NCBI GenBank assembly: GCA_036676235.1
Contig: JAKFDI010000040.1
Coordinates: 1-64,000 of the forward strand
Reading direction: 5' to 3'
From: JAKFDI01 sp036676235
GTDB taxonomy: Bacteria; Pseudomonadota; Gammaproteobacteria; Burkholderiales; Burkholderiaceae_C
DNA length: 64,000 bases
Part shown: piece after piece, positions 17,196 through 25,713 of the stretch
Layout: every line of letters begins with the position of its first letter
Position numbering within the stretch: the first letter of the stretch is position 1
Notes under the pieces: generated by a model
Database searches by the model: none
The model's input: only the letters and a program-made list of their open reading frames with translations
What the model was told of the DNA's origin: nothing
Position numbers and translations under genes: made by a program

Positions 17196-18440
17196 TCACC
17201 GCCCGAGTTCGGCCACCAGCGTCTTCCACGCCACAGCCGGCTCGCACGCCACCTCGGGCGCCGGGCTCGCGCCGGCTTCGAGCAGGCGGCGCGCCATCAT
17301 GTGGTCCATCGGCGCGTTGACGCTTTCCACACAGACCAGCCGCTCGCCCACGTAGTGCAGGATGGAGAAGCTCGCCGGCGTCGCACCCGCGCGGCGGTGC
17401 CGCACGCCGCCCACCGGCATCAAGCCCGCCATCTGCAGCCGCAGGCTCCCCTGCTCTGACCAGAACCACGGCAGCGCAGCATGCGGCTGCTCGCGCCCGA
17501 GCAAGGTGGCAAGCGCCGTCTTCGCCTGGTCGTTCGCGTTCTGCACCGATTCGAGCCGCAGTTGCCGGCCGCTCGCCGCATCGGGAAAGCTCGCGCAATC
17601 GCCGATGGCGAGGATGGCCGGGTCGGCGGTGCGCAGGCAGTTGTCGACGACGACGCCGTTGTCGCAGGCGAGGCCCGCCTCGGCGGCGAGGCGGCATTCG
17701 GGCGTGGCGCCGATGCCCAGCACCAGCAGGTCGACGCTTTCGCGCTGCCCATTCACGGTCAAGGCGACGAGGCGGTCGCCGTCGATCTCGAAGCCGCCGA
17801 CCGTCACACCGAGGCGCAGGTCGATGCCATTGGCGCGGTGGGTCTGCAGCACATGCTCGGCGAGTTCCGGCGACACCGAGCGCGTGAGCAGGCGCGGCGC
17901 CGATTCGAGCACCGTCACCGTCTTGCCGAGCCCGCGCGCCGTGGCCGCAATCTCGAGACCGATGAAGCCACCGCCGAGTACGGTGACGCTGGGCGCCGCG
18001 ACGAGGCGTTCGCGCAGGCGCTGCGCGTCGGCCGAGCTGCGCAGCGCGAGCACGTTGTCCAGCGTCTCGGCCAACTGCGGCAACCGCCGCGCGCGCGAGC
18101 CGGTGGCGAGCACCAGCTTGCCGTAGGGCAGCTCCCGCCCCGACTGCAGGCGCAGCACACCGCGTGCGCGATCGATCGCCACGGCCGGGTCGCAGGCGTG
18201 CAGCGTGATGCCGGCCGTTGCATACCACGCCTCGGCGCGATGCGGTTGCACGAGTTCGTCGGCACTCTTCAGGTAGGCCTTCGACAGCGGCGGGCGCTGA
18301 TACGGCAGCTCCGGTTCCTCGCAGACGAGGTGCACACGCGCGCCCAGTCCGGCGTCGGCCAATGCCGCGCACAACTGCGCGCCGGCATGGCCGCCGCCGA
18401 CGATCACGATCGCGTCACTCACCGGGTGTTGTTCATTCAT
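17196..18440 (-). CDS. FAD-dependent ferredoxin reductase
   Basis: This 414-residue pyridine nucleotide-disulfide oxidoreductase of the ferredoxin/putidaredoxin reductase type passes electrons from NAD(P)H through FAD to a small iron-sulfur protein. The FAD-binding motif VGGGHAG is at the N-terminus, the NAD(P) motif VLGGGFIGLEIA is mid-protein, and the second FAD motif ILAIGDCASFPD follows, with a C-terminal reductase domain. There is no redox-active Cys pair, as expected for this subfamily. The start ATG at 18440 is 28 bp after the end of the ferredoxin gene on the same strand, which is its obvious partner. No P450 or dioxygenase is present nearby. Confidence 0.92.
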   Translation of the reverse strand: MNEQHPVSDAIVIVGGGHAGAQLCAALADAGLGARVHLVCEEPELPYQRPPLSKAYLKSADELVQPHRAEAWYATAGITLHACDPAVAIDRARGVLRLQSGRELPYGKLVLATGSRARRLPQLAETLDNVLALRSSADAQRLRERLVAAPSVTVLGGGFIGLEIAATARGLGKTVTVLESAPRLLTRSVSPELAEHVLQTHRANGIDLRLGVTVGGFEIDGDRLVALTVNGQRESVDLLVLGIGATPECRLAAEAGLACDNGVVVDNCLRTADPAILAIGDCASFPDAASGRQLRLESVQNANDQAKTALATLLGREQPHAALPWFWSEQGSLRLQMAGLMPVGGVRHRRAGATPASFSILHYVGERLVCVESVNAPMDHMMARRLLEAGASPAPEVACEPAVAWKTLVAELGR

Positions 18441-18468
18441 TATTGGAAACCTGTCTCGGTTGATCTGG

Positions 18469-18792
18469 CTACTGCTGGAACGCCGGCAGCCGCAGCACCA
18501 GCCCCTGCAGTTCGTCGGTGAGCCGGATCTGGCACGACAGCCGGCTCTCCGGCCGGCGCTCGTCGGCCGTGCAGTCGAGCATCTCCAGCTCACCCGCGAG
18601 CGGCGCAGGCAGGCGATCGACCCAGGCCGGGTCGACGTACACATGGCAGGTGGCGCACTGCGCCGAGCCGCCGCAGTCGGCCACGATGCCGCGCACGCCG
18701 GCGCCGGTGGCGGCCTGCATGACGCTCACGCCTGCGGGCGCTTCGAAGCCCTGCGCTTCGCCGTCGGGGTGGATGAAGGTGATGTCCGGCAT
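18469..18792 (-). CDS. [2Fe-2S] ferredoxin, adrenodoxin/putidaredoxin type
   Basis: This 107-residue electron carrier has the cluster motif Cys-X5-Cys-X2-Cys in DCGGSAQCATCHVY and a fourth Cys near residue 87 (LSCQIRL). The spacing and the C-terminal Trp-less tail match the vertebrate-type ferredoxins that serve P450s and ring-hydroxylating enzymes or iron-sulfur assembly. It is not the isc-operon ferredoxin, because no isc genes are near. It is transcribed with the reductase immediately downstream. Confidence 0.92.
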   Translation of the reverse strand: MPDITFIHPDGEAQGFEAPAGVSVMQAATGAGVRGIVADCGGSAQCATCHVYVDPAWVDRLPAPLAGELEMLDCTADERRPESRLSCQIRLTDELQGLVLRLPAFQQ

Positions 18793-18858
18793 GGCGGGTC
18801 GGCTGGTTCAAGAACCGCCATTTTCGGCGCCGTCGTGGCGCGCCGCGAAAATCACGCC

Positions 18859-21372
18859 ATGCCTCCCGCACCCGAGCCCCGCATGGGTGCCGATTCCTCC
18901 ACGCCGGCCGTGCCCGGCCGCTTCCGCCCGCGCCTGAATCTGCAGACGCTGACCCGAGGCGACGGCCTGCTCGGCATGCGCGCCATGCCGGGCTTCGGCC
19001 CGCGCAGCGCACAGGTCACGGTGGCGCGCATCGACTGGCTCTACACCACCGACGCCGGCCTGCGCTGGGAAACGCCCGCACCCACGCGCGTGCTGAACAC
19101 GCGCCCCAAGCCGACCGAGCTGCTGCGCGGCGCGTGGGACGCGCGTGTGCTGATGCAGCGCGACCTGCGGGCCGAAGCCGATGCACGCGATGCGCTGTGG
19201 GCCAGCGGCCTGCGCCCCTTGCCGGCCGAGGCGCTGCAGTGGCGCAGCCGCGCCGCCGCCGAAGGCCACGATCAGCTCTGGTCGCTGGCCGAGGAATCGC
19301 ACTTCGCCGACTTCTGGGCCGAAGCCGTGCCGCGGCTGCAGGCGCAGGGCTGGTCCATCGTCGTGCAACCCGGCTTCGCGCACCAGAGCGTGGCGGTCGA
19401 TGCATGGAAGCTGGTGATCGACCCGGCCACCGGCGCCGAACAGGGGCGCGAACTCGCCGAACCGCTGGGCGCGCGTGTGCAGGCGCTGGCTTCGCTGCGC
19501 CAGCCGCCGCGTGAAGGCTCGTGGATGCTGAGCCTCGGCATCGAAGTCGAAGGCGAGACGCTGGACCTCGCGCCGCTGCTGGCCGATCTGCTGCGGCGCG
19601 ACAGCCGTTGGCTGAAAGCCGAGGAAATCGCCGCCATCGACGACGAGTCGCTGATTGCTCTGCGCGCCCCGGGCGGCCGCCGCATCGACGCACGCGCGGC
19701 GCCGCTGAAGGCCATCGTCGGCGCGATGGTGGACCTGCTCACCGATCCGCACCGCGGCGACGCCCACGGCCCGCTGCAGCTCTCGACCTGGGAAGCGCAT
19801 CGCCTCGAAGCCCTGCGCGCAAGCCTCGCCGACACGCAGGCCGCGCGCGCCGGCGCACATGGCCGCTGGCAGTTGCAGGGCGAGGCGGGTCTGGCCGCGT
19901 TGGCGCAGCGGCTGCGCATGGCCGGCAGCCCGCCGCCGGTATCGCCACCGCAAGGCCTCGGGCTCGAACTGCGCGGCTACCAGTTGCAGGGTGTGGCCTG
20001 GCTGCAATACCTGCGCGAGCACCGCCTCGCCGGCATCCTGGCCGACGACATGGGTCTGGGCAAGACGGCGCAGGTGCTCGCGCATCTGCTGATCGAGCAG
20101 CAGGCGGGCCGGCTCGATGCGCCCTCGCTGGTGGTGCTGCCCACCTCGCTCATCGCCAACTGGCAGGCCGAGGCCGCGCGCATCGCACCTAGCTTGCGCG
20201 TGCTCACGCTGCAGGGCAGCCGGCGTTCGCGCGAGTTCACGCGCATCGCCGATCACGACGTGGTGTTCACCACCTACCCGCTGCTGTGGCGCGACATCGA
20301 GACCTTGTCGAAGCAGCCCTGGCACCTGCTGATCCTGGATGAAGCGCAGATGGTGAAGAACGCCGGCAGCCGCGCCGCTTCGGCGCTGCGCCGGCTGCAA
20401 TCGCGCCATCGCCTGTGCGTGACGGGCACGCCGCTGGAGAACCACCTCGGCGAGCTGTGGGCGCATTTCGATTTCCTGATGCCGGGCTTTCTCGGCGACT
20501 CGCGCACCTTCACGCGCGTGTGGCGCCGCCCGATCGAGACCAACGGCGAGACCTTGCGCGCGCAGTTGCTGGCGCAGCGCGTGCGCCCCTTCATCCTGCG
20601 CCGGCGCAAGGAAGACGTGGCGACCGAGCTGCCGCCCAAGACCGAGATGATTCGCCGCGTGCAACTGCAGGGCCAGCAGCGCGCGCTGTACGAAAGCGTG
20701 CGCGTGGCGGCCGACGAGGACGTGCGCAAGGTACTCAAGCGCAAGAGTTTTGCCGGCTCGCAGATCGCCATCCTCGACGCGCTGCTCAAGCTGCGACAGG
20801 TGTGCTGCGACCCGCATCTGGTGAAGGGCCGCAACACGCCGGCGACGATGGAGCGCGCCAAGATGGAATGGCTGCGCGACATGCTGCCCGAGCTGGTCGA
20901 TGAAGGCCGGCGCGTGCTGGTGTTCTCGCAGTTCACCGAAATGCTCACGCTGGTGGAGGCCGAACTCGCGGCGCTCGAGCTGCCTTTTCTCTCGCTCACG
21001 GGCGACACGGCAGTGAGCAAGCGCGGTGACGTCGTGCGGCAGTTCCAGGCCAAGGCCGTGCCCATCCTGCTGCTGAGTCTGAAGGCCGGCGGCGTGGGCC
21101 TGAACCTCACGGCGGCCGACACGGTGATCCATCTCGATCCGTGGTGGAACCCGGCGGTGGAGCGCCAGGCCACCGACCGCGCCCACCGCATCGGGCAGGA
21201 CCAGCCGGTGTTCGTCTACAAGCTGGTGGTGGAAGGCAGCATCGAGGAACGCATGCTGGCGCTGCAGGAGCGCAAGGCGGCGCTGGCCGAAGGCGTGCTG
21301 GGGCACGACACGGCGGCAGCGGTGAAGTTCAGCGCCTCGGACCTCGAGGGCCTGCTCGCGCCCTTGACATGA
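18859..21372 (+). CDS. SNF2/RapA-like DEAD-box family ATPase
   Basis: This 837-residue SWI2/SNF2 ATPase translocates on double-stranded DNA; in bacteria such proteins are of largely unknown role. The N-terminal 350 residues are a bacterial SNF2-associated domain. Then come helicase motifs: Walker A DDMGLGKTAQ, DEAQ box (LILDEAQMVKNAGS), motif III TGTPLENHLGELW, and in the second RecA lobe motif V (GGVGLNLTAAD) and motif VI (HRIGQDQPV). The start was set at the ATG at 18859; the longer frame upstream is the antisense of the ferredoxin gene. It is divergent from the ferredoxin gene with a 66-bp gap. No methylase or nuclease is adjacent, so I do not assign it to a defence system. Confidence 0.9.
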   Translation: MPPAPEPRMGADSSTPAVPGRFRPRLNLQTLTRGDGLLGMRAMPGFGPRSAQVTVARIDWLYTTDAGLRWETPAPTRVLNTRPKPTELLRGAWDARVLMQRDLRAEADARDALWASGLRPLPAEALQWRSRAAAEGHDQLWSLAEESHFADFWAEAVPRLQAQGWSIVVQPGFAHQSVAVDAWKLVIDPATGAEQGRELAEPLGARVQALASLRQPPREGSWMLSLGIEVEGETLDLAPLLADLLRRDSRWLKAEEIAAIDDESLIALRAPGGRRIDARAAPLKAIVGAMVDLLTDPHRGDAHGPLQLSTWEAHRLEALRASLADTQAARAGAHGRWQLQGEAGLAALAQRLRMAGSPPPVSPPQGLGLELRGYQLQGVAWLQYLREHRLAGILADDMGLGKTAQVLAHLLIEQQAGRLDAPSLVVLPTSLIANWQAEAARIAPSLRVLTLQGSRRSREFTRIADHDVVFTTYPLLWRDIETLSKQPWHLLILDEAQMVKNAGSRAASALRRLQSRHRLCVTGTPLENHLGELWAHFDFLMPGFLGDSRTFTRVWRRPIETNGETLRAQLLAQRVRPFILRRRKEDVATELPPKTEMIRRVQLQGQQRALYESVRVAADEDVRKVLKRKSFAGSQIAILDALLKLRQVCCDPHLVKGRNTPATMERAKMEWLRDMLPELVDEGRRVLVFSQFTEMLTLVEAELAALELPFLSLTGDTAVSKRGDVVRQFQAKAVPILLLSLKAGGVGLNLTAADTVIHLDPWWNPAVERQATDRAHRIGQDQPVFVYKLVVEGSIEERMLALQERKAALAEGVLGHDTAAAVKFSASDLEGLLAPLT

Positions 21373-21387
21373 CGCCGCGGGGCCGCA

Positions 21388-21984
21388 TCAGCCGATGCGC
21401 AGCGAGGCGAGAACGTTCACGGCCGCCCCGCCCTTATCGTGGCGCAGCAGCAGCCCTTCGCCGGAGCGTGTCGGTCGCTGTGCCAGCGCGCTGATGTTGG
21501 CCTGGTGCGTGACCCACACCTCGAACCCGGGCGCATTCGCGGCGGCCAGCCGCGCCAGCTCGGTCTGCGCGGCGGCGGTCTGTGCGCTCGCATCGCCCTG
21601 GCCCGCCGCAATGGAGTTCAGCACCGGCCACGGCCGCACCTCGCCGAAGGCGAGCCGGGCCGTCTCGAGGCAGCGGCACCACTGGCTGGCCCGCACCCGC
21701 GACGGCGCAAGGCCGGCCTCGCGGAACCACACGCCGATGCCGCGCGCCTGCATCCGGCCTTCGTCGCTCAGATTGCGCTGCGTGCTGCAGACATCGACGC
21801 GAAAGCCGGGCGGGTCGTAAGTGCCCGGCGCGAGCGCGTGCCGGATCGCGACCACCAGCCCGCCGCCGCCCTCGCGCAGCAGCGTGTGCGCTTCGCCTTC
21901 CGTATCAGCGGCCGCGGGCGCCAAGCGCACGGCGCCCGGCAGCACCGTCGCCGCCAGACCGCGGATCAGATGGCGGCGCTGCAT
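21388..21984 (-). CDS. Exported histidine phosphatase-family protein
   Basis: This protein of about 198 residues has a likely export signal that opens with twin Arg (MQRRHLIRGLAATVL), resembling a Tat signal, with an Ala-rich cleavage region. The core has a histidine-phosphatase motif, IRHALAPG (the RHG-type catalytic loop), a second conserved Arg region (ASQWCRCLETA) and the distal catalytic His in WVTHQANIS. The third residue of the usual RHG box is Ala here, as in related lipopolysaccharide-phosphatase-like sequences. An in-frame ATG 51 bases earlier would bury the signal. Substrate unknown. Confidence 0.82.
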   Translation of the reverse strand: MQRRHLIRGLAATVLPGAVRLAPAAADTEGEAHTLLREGGGGLVVAIRHALAPGTYDPPGFRVDVCSTQRNLSDEGRMQARGIGVWFREAGLAPSRVRASQWCRCLETARLAFGEVRPWPVLNSIAAGQGDASAQTAAAQTELARLAAANAPGFEVWVTHQANISALAQRPTRSGEGLLLRHDKGGAAVNVLASLRIG

Positions 21985-22119
21985 CGCATGCTGCCGGGGG
22001 CCGCCACCGGCGCAAGCACTCGAGAGCCTGGGCACATCGAATCACTCCCTTGGCGAGAACCACGCTTGGAGCCACGCCGGCTGCTACCGTTCCGGCCGAA
22101 TGCTTGAAAGGTGATCCAC

Positions 22120-22482
22120 ATGCACAAGCCGGGAGCCGGCGGGCTCGTCTATTCCACCGAAAGCGGCCGGATGTGCCCCAGCTGCCGACAGCCGATCGGC
22201 GCGTGCCTCTGCAAGAACGCATCGAACGCGCCGCGTGCCGGCGACGGCATCGTGCGGGTGAGCCGCGAGACCAGGGGCCGCGGCGGCAAGGCGGTGACCG
22301 TCATCCGCGGCTTGACGCTCGATGCCGCCTCGCTCGCCGCATTGGGCAAGAAGCTGCGAAGCACGTGCGGCTCCGGCGGCACGGTGAAGGACGGCGTGCT
22401 CGAGGTACAGGGCGACCATGCCGATCGCCTGATCGAGCTGTTGAAGAACGAAGGCTGGGTGGTGAAGCGCGCGGGCGGGTAG
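22120..22482 (+). CDS. SUI1/eIF1-like translation factor YciH
   Basis: This 120-residue protein of the bacterial SUI1 family is related to eukaryotic initiation factor eIF1. In E. coli YciH is not essential and has been linked to stringency of initiation. The SUI1 core is clear: RETRGRGGKAVTVIRGL, then LGKKLRSTCGSGGTVKDGVLEVQGDH and the C-terminal LLKNEGW. The first 35 residues contain a Cys-X2-Cys-X6-Cys-X1-Cys cluster (CPSCRQPIGACLC) that may bind zinc. I chose the ATG at 22120, with aaaggtga upstream, over a GTG 9 bases earlier. Confidence 0.92.
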   Translation: MHKPGAGGLVYSTESGRMCPSCRQPIGACLCKNASNAPRAGDGIVRVSRETRGRGGKAVTVIRGLTLDAASLAALGKKLRSTCGSGGTVKDGVLEVQGDHADRLIELLKNEGWVVKRAGG

Positions 22483-22507
22483 TTCAAACCGACCATCAAG
22501 CCGGCAA

Positions 22508-23143
22508 TCAGGCAGGCAAATAGCGCGCGAACCAGTCGACGGCGAGCCGCACCACTTCGTCGAGCGTGCCCGGCTCCTCGAACAGGTGCGTGGCGCCGGG
22601 CACGATGGCCAGCTCCTTCTCGCATTCGAGCTGCGCGAAGGCCTCGCGGTTGAGCGCGATCACTTGCGTGTCGTCGCCGCCGACGATCAGCAGCGTGGGC
22701 GCGACGACGGCCGCGAGCGCCGCACCGGCCAGGTCGGGCCGGCCACCGCGCGACACCACGGCCGCCACGCTGTTGCCGGGCCGGCTCGCCGCCACGAGCG
22801 CCGCGCCGCCGCCGGTGCTGGCGCCGAAGAGACCTTGCCGCAGCGTGCGGGTCGCCGCCTGCGCATGCGCCCAGTGCGAGGCTTGATGCAGGCGTTCGGC
22901 GAGCAGCGCGATGTCGAACACGTTGGCGCGGTCGCGCTCCTCGTCGGGCGTGAGCAGATCCAGCAGCAAGGTTGCGAATCGAGCCTCGCGCAGCGCCGCG
23001 GCCACATGCTGGTTACGCGGGCTCAGCCGCCCGCTGCCGCTGCCGTGCGCGAAGACCACCAGCCCGCGCGCGTCCGGCGGCACGCCCAGCAGCCCCTGCA
23101 AACCTTGCGGCGGAATCTGCACCGTGTGGACATCCTGCGTCAT
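22508..23143 (-). CDS. Dienelactone hydrolase-like alpha/beta hydrolase
   Basis: This 211-residue cytoplasmic alpha/beta hydrolase has the oxyanion region VVFAHGSGSGR, the nucleophile elbow GASTGGGAAL, an acidic region LIVGGDDTQV and the catalytic His in PGATHLFEEPGTL. Proteins of this group in Proteobacteria are often annotated as phosphoribosyl-transferase-linked or dienelactone hydrolase-like; no substrate is known. The start is the ATG at 23143; the long upstream extension has no support. It faces away from the CBS-domain gene across a 454-bp gap. Confidence 0.85.
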   Translation of the reverse strand: MTQDVHTVQIPPQGLQGLLGVPPDARGLVVFAHGSGSGRLSPRNQHVAAALREARFATLLLDLLTPDEERDRANVFDIALLAERLHQASHWAHAQAATRTLRQGLFGASTGGGAALVAASRPGNSVAAVVSRGGRPDLAGAALAAVVAPTLLIVGGDDTQVIALNREAFAQLECEKELAIVPGATHLFEEPGTLDEVVRLAVDWFARYLPA

Positions 23144-23597
23144 CGAATCGGTCTTTCTGCAGCCTGCGCCCGCTGCGCCTTGCGCTCCTGGACCTGATTG
23201 CTCACGGCGCGGCAAGCCTCGTTCCGCCGGTTCATGCGGCGATGCAGCGGCCCAGCGAATTGGCCAACCGACGACATGCGACCGCCGGCAGGCACGAACG
23301 ACGCAACGGATCGTGAAACTTGTGCGCGCCGCCGCAGGCCTCCAATGCGAAGAATCGCGGTGCACGCACCGGGCGTTGCGCAGCGACGCCGGTGGGTCGG
23401 CGCCTGACGTTGCATCCAAGACCGGTAACGCGCTGTGGCATGTGGGCTGAACCAAGGCACGCGATGAGACTCGTGGTGCGCTTCGCTGAACAGCCGTCAC
23501 CCGGCGCATCGCCATCGCCTCGGCGCAACACGAGCGCCGACCAAAGGAACGGCGCTTGCCGCCCTCCCACATCCGAAGCCCTCAGAAACTCCCAACG
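23144..23597. other. 454-bp divergent intergenic region without a gene
   Basis: I read both strands and found no convincing coding region: the open frames have no family features and no ribosome binding site. There is no tRNA, no strong hairpin and no clear -10 element that I can defend. It presumably holds the promoters for the two divergent genes. Confidence 0.5.
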
Positions 23598-24038
23598 ATG
23601 CAAGTGTCCGAACTGATGACCCGCGGCGTGCCTTCGATGGCGCCGCATGAAACGCTGATGCGTGCAGCGCAGACGATGGGAGACCTGCATGTCGGCGTGA
23701 TCGCGGTCTGCGACGGCGAGCGCCTCGTCGGCATCGTCACCGACCGCGACATCGTGCTGCGCGGCGTGGCCGAGGGGTGCGCGGTCGAGGAGACGCCGCT
23801 GTCCGAGGTGATGAGCAAGGACACGCGCTGGTGCTTCGAGGACCAGGCCGTCGACGAGGTGGTCCAGGAGATGCGCGCCGCGCAGATCCGCCGGGTGCCG
23901 GTGGTCGACCGCGACAGGCACCTCGTGGGCATGCTGTCGCTCGGTGACGTGAGCAGCACCGCGAGCGACGCGACCGCCACGACCGCGCGGCCCGAGGCCG
24001 CGGGCATCAGCCATCTGCACACCCGACCCGCGCACTGA
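23598..24038 (+). CDS. Tandem CBS-domain protein
   Basis: This 146-residue protein consists of two CBS domains (about 5-60 and 72-125), each with the typical end GxxTDRDIVLR or VPVVDRDRHLVGMLSLGD. A pair of CBS domains forms a Bateman module that binds adenine nucleotides and acts as an energy sensor; as a stand-alone protein its partner is unknown. The start is the ATG at 23598; an upstream ATG at 23556 adds 14 residues outside the domain. The HD-GYP gene begins 137 bp downstream in the same direction. Confidence 0.9.
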   Translation: MQVSELMTRGVPSMAPHETLMRAAQTMGDLHVGVIAVCDGERLVGIVTDRDIVLRGVAEGCAVEETPLSEVMSKDTRWCFEDQAVDEVVQEMRAAQIRRVPVVDRDRHLVGMLSLGDVSSTASDATATTARPEAAGISHLHTRPAH

Positions 24039-24174
24039 CGGGCCGGCACAGGCGCGCATTCGGTCGCCGCCGACGATTCCGCTCAAGCCTGACCGCAGTC
24101 GGCCGATACACCGCGTAGTGCCCCGATGCGGCCCGATCACCGGGCGGCGGGGGTGCTGCAGCCGTGCCCGCCTC

Positions 24175-25581
24175 ATGGACCGTTCCGCCGACCCCTACTT
24201 CTCGACGCCCGCGCCGGCGGACTTCTCGACGGCCGCCGGCGAGCGCCTGAAGCTGTCGGAGCTGATCGCCGCGCTGAGCCACGCGCTGGACATGACCGAA
24301 GGCCAGCCGGTCGGGCACTGCGTGCGCTGCTGCTGGATCGGCATGCAGGTCGGCCACGAGATGGGCCTCGCCGACGAGCAGCGCTGGGAGCTGTTCTACA
24401 CGCTGCTGCTGAAGGACCTCGGCTGCAGCAGCAACGCCGCGCGCATCTGCGAGCTCTACCTCACCGACGACCTGAGCTTCAAGCGCGACTTCAAGACGGT
24501 GGGCGACAGCCTGCCGCAGGTGCTGCGCTTCGTGCTGTCGCACACGGGGCTGAAGGCGGGCCTGGCCGAACGCTTTCGCAGCGTGCTGACCATCCTGCGC
24601 GACGGCCCGCAGATCGCGCACGAGCTGATCGCCACCCGCTGCCAGCGCGGTGCCGACATCGCGCGCCTGCTGCGCTTTCCCGATCGCGTGGCGCAAGGCA
24701 TCTACAGCCTCGACGAGCACTACAACGGCCACGGCAAGCCCGAAGGCCTGGCTGGACCCGCGATTCCGCTGTATGCACGCATCGCGTTGATGACGCAGGT
24801 GATCGACGTCTTCCACACCGCCAGCGGCCCCGAGGCGGCGCTGGCCGAAGCGCGTTTGCGCAGCGGCACCTGGTTCGACCCCGAGCTGGTGGCGGCCTTC
24901 GAGCGTGCGGCGCGGGCGCCGGCGTTCTGGCAGACGCTGGCCGCGCCGACGATCGAGCAGGCCGTCTTCGCGCTCGAACCGGCCGGCCATGAGGTGCCGC
25001 TCGACGACGACTACCTCGACGACATCGCCGCCGCCTTCGGCCAGGTGGTGGACTCCAAGAGCCCCTTCACCAGCGGCCACAGTGAGCGCGTAGCGCTCTA
25101 CACCGACCTGGTGGCCGAGGCGATGGGCCTGTCGCCCGAGCGCCGGCGCTGGCTCAAGCGCGGCGCGCTGCTGCACGACGTGGGCAAGCTGGGCGTGAGC
25201 AACAGCGTGCTCGACAAGCCGGGCAAGCTCGATGCCGAAGAGTGGGAGGCCATGAGGCGCCACGCCGCCTACACCGAGGCCATCCTGTCGCGCGTGCGCG
25301 CCTTCTCCGAGCTGGCGCGCGTGGCCGCAGCCCACCACGAACGGCTGGACGGCGGCGGCTATCCACGCGGCTTGAAGGCCGAACAGATCGACATCGCGAC
25401 GCGCATCATCACCGTGGCCGACATCTTCGACGCCATCACCGCCGACCGGCCCTACCGCGGGCCGATTCCGATTCCGCGTGCGCTGGAGATGATGGCCGGC
25501 ACCGTCGGCACGGCGATCGACGCCGATTGCTTCGAGGCACTGAAGGCAGCGCTCGCGCGGCTCGAACTCGCCCGCGACTGA
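24175..25581 (+). CDS. HD-GYP cyclic-di-GMP phosphodiesterase with a degenerate second HD copy
   Basis: This 468-residue protein has a complete C-terminal HD-GYP domain. It shows His334-Asp335 (LLHDVGKLG), then His387-His388-Glu389 with LDGGGYPRG (the GYP signature), and downstream ADIFDAITADRPYR. Such domains break down cyclic di-GMP. The first half looks like a second HD-GYP that has decayed: GHCVRCCWIGMQVG and LLLKDLGCSSNA take the place of the metal-binding His-Asp, and EHYNGHGKPEGL (181-192) takes the place of HHERLDGGGYP. It has no membrane segments or receiver domain, so the N-terminal copy may act as the regulatory part. The start is the ATG at 24175. Confidence 0.9.
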   Translation: MDRSADPYFSTPAPADFSTAAGERLKLSELIAALSHALDMTEGQPVGHCVRCCWIGMQVGHEMGLADEQRWELFYTLLLKDLGCSSNAARICELYLTDDLSFKRDFKTVGDSLPQVLRFVLSHTGLKAGLAERFRSVLTILRDGPQIAHELIATRCQRGADIARLLRFPDRVAQGIYSLDEHYNGHGKPEGLAGPAIPLYARIALMTQVIDVFHTASGPEAALAEARLRSGTWFDPELVAAFERAARAPAFWQTLAAPTIEQAVFALEPAGHEVPLDDDYLDDIAAAFGQVVDSKSPFTSGHSERVALYTDLVAEAMGLSPERRRWLKRGALLHDVGKLGVSNSVLDKPGKLDAEEWEAMRRHAAYTEAILSRVRAFSELARVAAAHHERLDGGGYPRGLKAEQIDIATRIITVADIFDAITADRPYRGPIPIPRALEMMAGTVGTAIDADCFEALKAALARLELARD

Positions 25582-25713
25582 GCGCTCGGCCGCTGTCCGC
25601 CGCACGACAGCAGCCGCGCCGCCATCGTGCTAGCGTCGCCGCTCCCGGGGAGTCAGGGCAAGCGGCGGTCGGTTCCGCAGCGCCTTGCAGCATTCCCGCA
25701 GGCAATCGCTCCC

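Noticed and set aside
18859..21372. SNF2 ATPase as part of a DISARM-like system
   Set aside because: No methylase, DUF1998 or phospholipase-D partner is adjacent; the neighbours are a ferredoxin gene and a phosphatase-like gene.
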